In this document: piece by piece, positions 7,381 to 12,107 of the stretch | Layout of the letters: every line of letters begins with the position of its first letter | Position numbering within the stretch: the first letter of the stretch is position 1 | DNA from: Baffinella frigidus | Lineage: Eukaryota; Cryptophyceae; Cryptomonadales; Baffinellaceae | DNA length: 12,107 nucleotides | Direction: 5' to 3' | Assembly (NCBI GenBank): GCA_026770585.1 | Contig: MU646597.1 | Span: forward strand, 157,274-169,380 | Notes under the pieces: generated by a model | Seen by the model: the letters and a program-made list of their open reading frames with translations, nothing else | The model's database searches: none | What the model was told of the DNA's origin: nothing | Position numbers and translations under genes: made by a program

Positions 7381-7645
7381 GCGCCCATAACCTGACTGTG
7401 TTGATGCTGTGAGCCAAATTAGCACCTCGCGCCCATAACCTGACTGTCAATAACCTGGCTGGATGGATGTTGTAAGAGAGGGGTGGAGAGCCTCAGCATC
7501 AATGCAGCCTTGTTGCAGCAGTCCAGCCTTGTGCCTGGCGGTACCATCTCAGCGCCCATAACCTGACTGTCAATAACCTGACTGGATGGATGTTGTGAGT
7601 GAGGGATGGATAACATCAGTACATCAATATAGCATTGTTGCAGCG
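7381..7645. repeat. Direct repeats of GCGCCCATAACCTGACTGT
   Basis: The word occurs at 7381, 7429 and 7552. The last two continue in parallel for about 95 bp (CAATAACCTGRCTGGATGGA … TTGTTGCAGC). The copies differ by substitutions and small indels. Confidence 0.9.
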
Positions 7646-7684
7646 CCCTTGGCCCCAATGTGTTGATGTGCATAGGGCAGCGAG

Positions 7685-7740
7685 CTGAAATTAGGTAGTT
7701 ACGCCTAAGTAGGGCAGTTACGCACCCCCCCCCCCCCCCG
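7685..7740. repeat. GGTAGTTACGCCTA fragment and poly-C tract
   Basis: CTGAAATTAGGTAGTTACGC resembles the ends of the elements at 1611 and 8465. It is followed by an inner GGGCAGTTACGC copy and then a C run at about 7724-7739. Confidence 0.55.
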
Positions 7741-7898
7741 CAGGGTTGCAAAAAGGTGTTGGTGTGCGCCAAATTAGCACCCCGATCCTTTCCATGGCAC
7801 GAACCGGGGGTTCGAAGTTGAATCTTGACATCGGACCCGCCTCGGGACATATTGGCCACGCCCTTGGCAGCTCTCACTCACGGAACCTTCGTCTCCGG

Positions 7899-8125
7899 CA
7901 TGATATCACTGTGTCTGTGTGCAACACTGACGTGACTGTGCAGGTGGACTACGAGGGTTTCCCAGGTGGACTATGAGGGTTTCCCAGGTTCCTTTCCGGA
8001 ATGATATCACTGTGTCTGCGTACAACACTGACGTGACTGTGTGCAACACGGACGTGACTGTGTACACCACTGATGTCTCTGTGCCCAACGCTGATGTGCC
8101 TGTGCCTGTGTCTGTGTCTGACACG
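7899..8125. repeat. Frame-preserving 24-bp minisatellite and ~100-bp duplication
   Basis: ATGATATCACTGTGTCTG occurs at about 7900 and 8002, each followed by (C)AACACTGACGTGACTGTG. After the second copy come further units of 24 bp (ACGTGACTGTGTRCAMCAC-like), at least four in all. A 23-bp unit, GGTGGACTAYGAGGGTTTCC, is duplicated at about 7943 and 7966. In the plus frame the units read NTDVTV-type 8-residue repeats within an open frame at 7973-8404. Confidence 0.85.
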
Positions 8126-8216
8126 GTGTGCTGTGTGGCTGTGTCCTTGGCACCTCGCACCCTCGGAACATTCGCCACCGAAATGATCGACGTCTGTGTC
8201 ACTTTTCATACACGCG

Positions 8217-8275
8217 CCATTGTCTTGGGTTTACTCAAAACCGAACATTGTCTTGGGTTTGCTCAAAGCCGAAAA
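8217..8275. repeat. ~29-bp tandem duplication
   Basis: CATTGTCTTGGGTTTACTCA followed by AAACCGAA is repeated as CATTGTCTTGGGTTTGCTCA followed by AAGCCGAA. Confidence 0.95.
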
Positions 8276-8397
8276 ACGTGCGGCTTAACCATAACCTGTT
8301 CGCATGGCAGGGTGCGGACGTGCACATGTTCGGCGACTCGCGGATGCGCGCTTTGTCTTTCAGCGTCGCGCGCCAGGCAAGCTCCCGGGGACGATCT

Positions 8398-8427
8398 CGA
8401 ATGATCTGGAATGTTCTGGAATGATCT
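8398..8427. promoter_or_regulatory. Heat-shock-element-like 5-bp-phased array
   Basis: The pentamers are CGAAT, GATCT, GGAAT, GTTCT, GGAAT, GATCT. The middle three are a perfect nGAAn/nTTCn trio; the GATCT units keep the phase but lack the core. It lies between two GGCAAGCTCCCG repeats (about 8377 and 8429). Confidence 0.45.
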
Positions 8428-8464
8428 AGGCAAGCTCCCGTGGACAACCTTATAGGACAACGGC

Positions 8465-8543
8465 CTGAAAAACCGGGTAGTTAAGCCTTTGGTATTGACT
8501 ACGGTAGGCCGTGGGGCCGTAGGCTTAACTACCCGGTTTTCAG
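8465..8543. mobile_element. 79-bp hairpin element
   Basis: The left arm CTGAAAAACCGGGTAGTTAA continuing to GCCT (8465-8488) pairs with the right arm 8521-8543 with one indel. The middle contains CTACGGTAGGCC and GGGGCCGTAGGC. The left arm resembles the insert at 1611 and the fragment at 7685, making a small family. No coding capacity. Confidence 0.8.
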
Positions 8544-8573
8544 TCCGGCGCCCTATTAAATCTGGACTGATCT

Positions 8574-8598
8574 GGAATGCTCTAGAATGATCTAGAAG
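8574..8598. promoter_or_regulatory. Degenerate heat-shock-element-like array
   Basis: The pentamers are GGAAT, GCTCT, AGAAT, GATCT, AGAAG: three GAA units in phase with weakened intervening units. It mirrors the array at 8398 across the hairpin element, so the two may be halves of one older AT(G)ATCTGGA-type repeat. Confidence 0.3.
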
Positions 8599-8649
8599 CC
8601 GCTGGATAGAAACCCTGTTTCTCCTCTCAACCTTTGCTGACGAACGCGG

Positions 8650-9090
8650 TCGTGTCAGCAGCTGAGCACGTCCGTGGTTTATACACGTTTTACCACGGCA
8701 TGCATGGTTATGCACGTGCTGCTGACACATGAAGCCGTGTGCACAGCTGAACACGTCCGTGGTGTACACGGTTCAACACGCCATACACTGTTATAGATGG
8801 GCTGCTGACACATGGAGCCGCGTCTGGGAGGCGACACGCGAGAGCAGAAAGATGCTCTTGGGAGTCACATACCCAGAGTCATATATCACCGAGTATACAA
8901 CGTACACGAAGAATAAATGGGCTGCTGACACACGAAGTCTTTTAAACAGCTCAACCCGTCCGAGGATGACACGGTTCAACACGACATGACTGGTTATTCA
9001 TGGACTGCTGACATATAAAACCGTTTTATTCCCGTGCTTGCTGACACACAACGTCTTTAAACAGCTCAACACGTCCGTGGATGACACGGA
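8650..9090. repeat. Array of CAGCTGAACACGTCCGTGG / GCTGCTGACACA units
   Basis: The first word (with variants) lies at 8659, 8744, 8947 and 9062. Each is followed by an ACACG-rich segment and then GCTGCTGACACA (about 8719, 8801, 8920, 9005, 9039). The spacing between the second and third copies is enlarged by the block at 8826-8914, which recurs at 11803. Confidence 0.88.
8826..8914. repeat. Dispersed ~85-bp repeat, copy 1
   Basis: It shares GGGAGG..ACACG, AGAG..AAAGAT, TACCCAGAGTC and TATATCACC, then AGTATACAxCGTAxACGAAG, with 11803-11885 in the same order and orientation. It sits between units of the 8650-9090 array, so it may have been inserted there. No terminal repeats seen. Confidence 0.8.
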
Positions 9091-9109
9091 CGAGAACCTC
9101 AAGGAAGTC

Positions 9110-9440
9110 GTCGTGCCTGTCGAGCACTCGGACACGTGCGGAGGTACCCCCCAATTCCTCTGCTAAAAGTGGTGATGACAGGTGCGGAGGTGCACACGAA
9201 TTCCCTCTCCCGAATTCTGCCCCCCAATACTGTCACCCGAATTCTGCCTCCTCCCGAATTCAGCGTTCCCCAACACCCTGCGGTGTTGCATACGGTCGAG
9301 CACTCAGACGCGTGTGCGTGGCCGTATGATTACACGGGGGTCGACTGTTGTCCTCGTAGTCCGCCGTGTAGTTGTTTGGGGGCGAGGAATGCGGGCGCAC
9401 CTCCGGACACATGCGGAGGTGCTCCCAAACTCCTCGTCTC
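9110..9440. repeat. Local repeats of GACACRTGCGGAGGT and CCGAATTC
   Basis: GGACACGTGCGGAGGTACCC (about 9130), CAGGTGCGGAGGTGCACACG (about 9179) and GGACACATGCGGAGGTGCTC (about 9404) are related and followed by C-rich, TTCCTC-type sequence. CCCGAATTCTGCC recurs three times at about 9210-9260. GTCGAGCACTC occurs at 9119 and 9294. Confidence 0.75.
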
Positions 9441-9610
9441 CCGGGAGAGCGAAGCGAGCAGCCTTCGGTCTCCGGCCTATCGACCGGAGGCCGCTACATA
9501 CTTGCCCCCGCCCCCCCCTAAAGACACATGGTTGCACCCAAGAAAAATGGGAGAGCCCCCCCCTATTCTTCCCCCAATACTTTGACCGTGCAGAGGCTGA
9601 GATTCCTCCG
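9441..9610. other. C-rich unassigned stretch
   Basis: C runs at about 9503-9517 and 9556-9562 and a small stem, TCCGGCCTATCGACCGGA, at about 9471. No gene. Confidence 0.4.
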
Positions 9611-9613
9611 GTA

Positions 9614-9735
9614 CGGCGGTTGACTAAACATGGCAGGGTGTGTACCGTGGCGGTGACTAAACCGGGCAGGCTTGGTACCAGGAAAGTTCAGATCGGTCAA
9701 CAGTTGTTTGTTCAGATCGGTCAAAAGTTTCCTTC
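9614..9735. repeat. Two short direct-repeat pairs
   Basis: GCGGTTGACTAAACATGGCA and GCGGTGACTAAACCGGGCAG form one pair (about 9616 and 9650), each followed by a GGTACC/TGTACC end. GTTCAGATCGGTCAA forms the second (9686 and 9710, 24-bp spacing). Confidence 0.9.
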
Positions 9736-9737
9736 GA

Positions 9738-10450
9738 AGGGCTCCTTCGAGGCTTCATTGCCTTTCCCAGAGTTTCATACTCCCTAAATCCCAAGCCCTA
9801 CACCCTAAGCCCTAACTCCGAAACCCTAAACATTCGAACCTGAACCCCATAACTCTGAACCGAGCAACCTCCTGTCGAAAGTCCCACGCTACCACTGTTG
9901 ATTTAAGAGATTCTTGTGAAATGTAACACGACTTCGTTACCGTCCACGCACAGAAGCTACCCGGTTCACTCAACAGTCGTGGGGATTGTGGCCCACCTGC
10001 GAGGTCCACTTTGGGTCGCTAAGTAGACCTCGCGGCTGGCCCATTCTGACTCTCGTGGGACTCTCATGAACGCGGCAGGAAACAGTTTCCAACAGTTGTG
10101 GGGCTCCTTCGAGGCTTCATTGCCTTTCCCAGAGTTTCATACTTCCTAAATCCCAAGCCCTAAACACTAAGCCCTCACCCCGAAACCCTAAACATTCGAA
10201 CCCGAACCCCATAACTCTAAATCGAGCAATCTCCTGTTGAGAGTCCCACGCTACCACTGTTGATTTAAGAGATTCTTGTGAAATGTAACACGCCTTCGTT
10301 ACCGTCCACGCACAGAACCCACCCGGTTCACTCAACAGTCGTGGGGATAGTATCCCCACTACCTGCGCGGTCCACTTTGGGTCGCTAAGTAGACCTTGCG
10401 GCTGGCCCATTCTGACTCTCGTGGGACTCTCATGAACGTGGCAGGAAACA
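9738..10450. repeat. Pair of ~350-bp direct repeats, 363-bp period
   Basis: Copy 1 is about 9738-10085 and copy 2 about 10101-10450. Both start GGGCTCCTTCGAGGCTTCAT, include telomere-like CCCTAAACATTCGAACC, and end CATGAACGYGGCAGGAAACA. Most differences are substitutions, with a 4-bp length change near 9987/10350 (TTGTGGCCC against TAGTATCCCCACT). The copies are too alike to be ancient. Confidence 0.95.
9784..9850. repeat. Telomere-like tract, copy 1
   Basis: TAAATCCCAAGCCCTACACC followed by CTAAGCCCTA and GAAACCCTAAAC. Duplicated at about 10145-10215 as part of the 350-bp direct repeat. Confidence 0.8.
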
Positions 10451-10601
10451 GGCGGTACGAGAACCACATGGCGTGCGCCTCCAAGATGGGGTGAGCACCC
10501 TTACCCTTCGTCCGCAGGTTGTTGTACAGTTCAGTCAACCACCCTTCGTTCGCGGACAGGGTTAATCCGGGGAACCCTATTTTTCTTTCATTGGATGGCA
10601 A
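10359..10601 (-). pseudogene. Coding-like minus-strand fragment, unrecognised
   Basis: An 80-codon minus-strand frame is made of three pieces of different origin. Its first ~17 codons lie in one arm of the fold-back element at 10559-10706. The middle (about 10451-10558, peptide EGWLTELYNNLRTKGKGAHP and onward) is unique in the window and looks like genuine protein. The last third lies in copy 2 of the 350-bp repeat and ends at a TAG. In copy 1 the corresponding frame continues differently because of a 4-bp indel. Other minus-strand frames in both copies (9812-10009, 10117-10467) share a conserved segment containing FCAWTVTK and ISQESLKSTVVAWD with only a few substitutions. I take this as debris of one captured or duplicated gene. 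I do not recognise the family, and no catalytic motif is visible. Confidence 0.3.
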
Positions 10602-10706
10602 CGAAAATTACTACACAATTTGTTTTTACCAGTAATGTTAAAGCATTTGTGTAGCAATTTTCGTTGCCATCAAATGAAAGAAAAATAGGTTTCCCCGGAT
10701 AAACCC
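10559..10706. mobile_element. 148-bp fold-back element, core family A
   Basis: The outer arm GGGTTAATCCGGGGAACCCT continues through ATTTTTCTTTCATTGGATGG to the inner arm CAACGAAAATTACTACACAA. All of this is mirrored on the right with few mismatches, leaving a loop of about 20 bp. The inner arm and length match the 140-bp element at 5552-5691; the outer arm is unrelated to it. No autonomous partner and no clear target duplication. Confidence 0.9.
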
Positions 10707-10840
10707 GCGTCTTTCCCTCACTGTTGACTTCCAACGTTGGGTCCACTTTCGCACGCCGGCCCGTACGCACGCCTCGACCGAAAACTGAAATCGCTATGTG
10801 GAACATGTTCCTAACAAATAGACCGGTCTGCTGAACGCGG

Positions 10841-10914
10841 CAGGTTCTCGATACGCGCAGGCGGGGCGGGCGTCGCGTTCCACGAGCTCTTCCACTTCGA
10901 CCACACTGCCATGC
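10841..10914 (+). pseudogene. Truncated gene fragment, copy 1
   Basis: CAGGTTCTCGATACGCGCAG and the following GGCGGGGCGGGCGTCGCG match copies 2 and 3 up to TTCGACCAC. The match then ends at CTGCCATG and the minisatellite resumes. It encodes only the first ~20 residues of the peptide seen in copy 3. Confidence 0.75.
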
Positions 10915-11036
10915 TCTCAACAAATAGACCGGTCGTATCGTCAACAGATAGACCGGTCTATTGGTCAACACATAGACCGGTCTAGTGTTCAGAAATAGAC
11001 CGGTCACGTGGTATTATTAGACCGGTCACGTGGAAC

Positions 11037-11114
11037 ATGGCAGGTTCTCGATACGGGCGGGCGGGGCGGGCGTCGCGTTCCACAAACTCTTCCACTTCGA
11101 CCACGCTGCCATGT
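11037..11114 (+). pseudogene. Truncated gene fragment, copy 2
   Basis: It matches copy 3 from CATGGCAGSTTCTCGATACG to CACTTCGACCACG and ends at CTGCCATG, the reverse complement of its own first eight bases (CATGGCAG). The fragment is therefore bounded by a short inverted repeat in addition to the flanking AGACCGGTC units. Confidence 0.75.
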
Positions 11115-11267
11115 TCGCAACAAATAGACCGGTCGCATTGTTAACAAATAGACCGGTCTATTTGTTAACAGACAAACAGGCCGGTCTATTTGGTAATAGA
11201 CAAATAGGCCGGTATATTTTTTTATAGACAAATTGACCGGTCTGGTGTTAACAAATAGACCGGTCAC

Positions 11268-11523
11268 GTGGAACATGGCAGCTTCTCGATACGCGCGGGC
11301 GGGGCGGGCGTCGCGTTCCACGAGCTCTTCCACTTCGACCACGGGCCCACGCTCGCCGCCGTCCTCTCGGCGCTCATTTCTGAGAGCAAGGCGAGCGGGC
11401 GGCGGCTGGTGGTGGTTATGGCGCCGGGGTTCCACTTTGTGTCGCAGGTGTGATGCCCACACTCCGGGCTACGAAGGGATGTTGTGGCTGATTCTGAGCG
11501 AGCGCCGGTTGGGATGTCCGTGG
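11268..11523 (+). pseudogene. Longest copy of a captured gene fragment, frameshifted
   Basis: The frame from 11268 reads about 60 codons of convincing protein sequence: GAGVAFHELFHFDHG, then LAAVLSALISESKASGRRLV and VVMAPGFHFVSQ. It has strongly GC-biased third positions and stops at TGA (11451-11453). The plus-one frame takes over without a break: DAHTPGYEGMLWLILSERRL then GCPW, up to the hairpin repeat at 11524. A single-base indel near 11445-11455 would join them; a splice donor at CAG/GTGTGA is the alternative. The helix-strand pattern (LSALI…GRRLVVVMAP) is loosely like the later part of a class I methyltransferase fold, but no SAM-binding motif is present, so I do not assign a family. 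Complementary frames on the minus strand are also open. Confidence 0.45.
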
Positions 11524-11689
11524 GAAGAACCCTATGTCCCTACGGATGGCCTACCGTAGGGTCCCACTTCGTGGTTTTGGTCGGGGTGTGCGCATGGGCC
11601 GTAGTTCCGTATGAAGAACCCTATGTCCCTACAGATGGCCTACCGTAGGGTTCTACTTCGTGGTTTTGGTCAGGGCGTGCGCACGGGCC
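11524..11689. repeat. 89-bp-period duplication with hairpin
   Basis: GAAGAACCCTATGTCCCTAC starts at 11524 and 11613, and both copies run to GCRYGGGCC (ends 11600 and 11689). Each has a stem of CCCTACGG (copy 1; CCCTACAG in copy 2) with CCGTAGGG around ATGGCCTA. The CCTACCGTAGG word links it to the arrays at 1-150 and 1640-1717. Confidence 0.92.
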
Positions 11690-11995
11690 GGTGTGGACCC
11701 CCCTCGAAAAGTCGTTTCTATCTGACCCGAGGACAGGGTGGGATAAGGCACCAAACCGACGAAATGAGGCCCATTTTACAACACGCAAGGTTCAATTTCA
11801 TGGGGAGGTTACACGAGAGAAAAGATAATCTCAAGGGACCTACCCAGAGTCGTATATCACCAAGTATACACCGTATACGAAGATTATGGTCTAGCCTCGA
11901 CAACGACCCCTGGAGTGTGAAAAGTGAATGTGATCTGGGACTCTCTGGGACGCAGGCGCCGTTTGACTATGATGGCTTTTCAGCCATCGTATGAG
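11690..11995. other. Stretch with dispersed-repeat copy and an unassigned open frame
   Basis: A 127-codon plus-strand frame (11611-11994) begins in the duplication and runs through this segment. Part of it is the dispersed repeat at 11803-11885, and no domain is recognisable, so I do not call a gene. Confidence 0.35.
11803..11885. repeat. Dispersed ~85-bp repeat, copy 2
   Basis: Matches 8826-8914 in order and orientation. The best-conserved part is TACCCAGAGTCGTATATCAC at 11841 and the AGTATACACCGTATACGAAG that follows. Confidence 0.8.
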
Positions 11996-12070
11996 TCCTA
12001 GGAGCCCTGGGGCCTACCATAGTCCAATACACTGTACCGCATTTCAATTTCCCTGAAGTCCGACTGATCC

Positions 12071-12107
12071 TCTCCCTCTCTCTCTCTCTCCTCTCTCTCT
12101 CTCCCTC
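12071..12107. repeat. CT microsatellite at the right edge
   Basis: A CTCTCT/CCCTCT run that continues beyond the window, similar to 4831-5069. Confidence 0.97.

Larger units (their letters stand above)
10820..11266. repeat. Minisatellite of AGACCGGTCT palindromes
   Basis: Twelve copies of ACAAATAGACCGGTCT-like units. The cores start at 10820, 10926, 10950, 10974, 10997, 11019, 11126, 11150, 11178, 11206, 11233 and 11257. Spacing inside clusters is 22-28 bp. The clusters are separated by copies of a GC-rich gene fragment. Variants AGGCCGGTCT and AGACCGGTCA occur. Confidence 0.93.

Noticed and set aside
8263-8769. 168-codon minus-strand open frame
   Set aside because: It crosses the hairpin element at 8465-8543, both heat-shock-like arrays and the start of a tandem array, so it is not a plausible single gene.
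9182-9787. 201-codon plus-strand open frame
   Set aside because: It runs through CCGAATTC repeats, C-rich tracts and direct repeats; composition is biased and overlapping frames on both strands are equally open.
11268-11523. Assignment of the gene fragment to a methyltransferase
   Set aside because: Only a loose secondary-structure resemblance; no SAM-binding or catalytic motif is visible, so no family name is given.
1-12107. A coordinated multi-gene system (defence, biosynthetic or viral)
   Set aside because: No intact gene or recognisable functional domain was found on either strand.

Overview
The window looks like nuclear DNA of a eukaryote, probably a microbial one such as an alga or other protist. 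The evidence is the lack of any convincing intact gene, the density of short and long repeats, several non-autonomous terminal-inverted-repeat (TIR) elements, long CT microsatellites, and many degenerate CCCTAAA-type tracts (the telomere motif of green plants and algae, also found in some other protists). I cannot name the species. No bacterial operon, ribosomal RNA, convincing tRNA, CRISPR array or viral gene is visible. The longest open frames overlap repeats or low-complexity sequence and I do not accept them as genes.

Layout. 1-150 is a 34/24-bp tandem array of palindromic CCTAGG/TAGGGCCCTA units. 401-481 is a 21-bp minisatellite. 677-1006 is an imperfect 224-bp duplication and 1298-1371 a 38-bp tandem duplication. 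1550-2360 is a ~105-bp satellite that includes telomere-like sequence, interrupted once by a hairpin element (1611-1717) and once by a coding-like fragment (about 2031-2205). 2768-2969 and 3084-3214 are two small TIR elements. 2995-4770 is a diverged repeat array split by a 787-bp TIR element (3675-4461) that has a 3-bp target duplication, 127-148-bp termini and a GC-rich core. 4831-5069 is a CT microsatellite and 5315-5530 a telomere-like tract.

5552-5691, 5997-6597 and 10559-10706 are three elements that share the end motif GAAAATTACTACACAA. In the two short ones the shared core sits inside long palindromic arms that differ completely between loci. 6919-6943 is a perfect five-unit heat-shock-element sequence, and two weaker 5-bp-phased arrays flank a hairpin element at 8465-8543. 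7381-9440 is a patchwork of local tandem duplications. 9738-10450 is a pair of ~350-bp direct repeats next to a coding-like minus-strand fragment. 10820-11266 is a minisatellite of AGACCGGTCT palindromes that encloses three copies of one gene fragment, the third extending to about 11523. 11524-11689 is an 89-bp-period duplication with a hairpin, and the window ends in another CT tract.

I see no set of genes working together. What holds the window together is mobile-element and repeat biology: non-autonomous hairpin/TIR elements, insertions into repeats whose uninterrupted copies survive nearby, and small pieces of likely exon caught between repeats.
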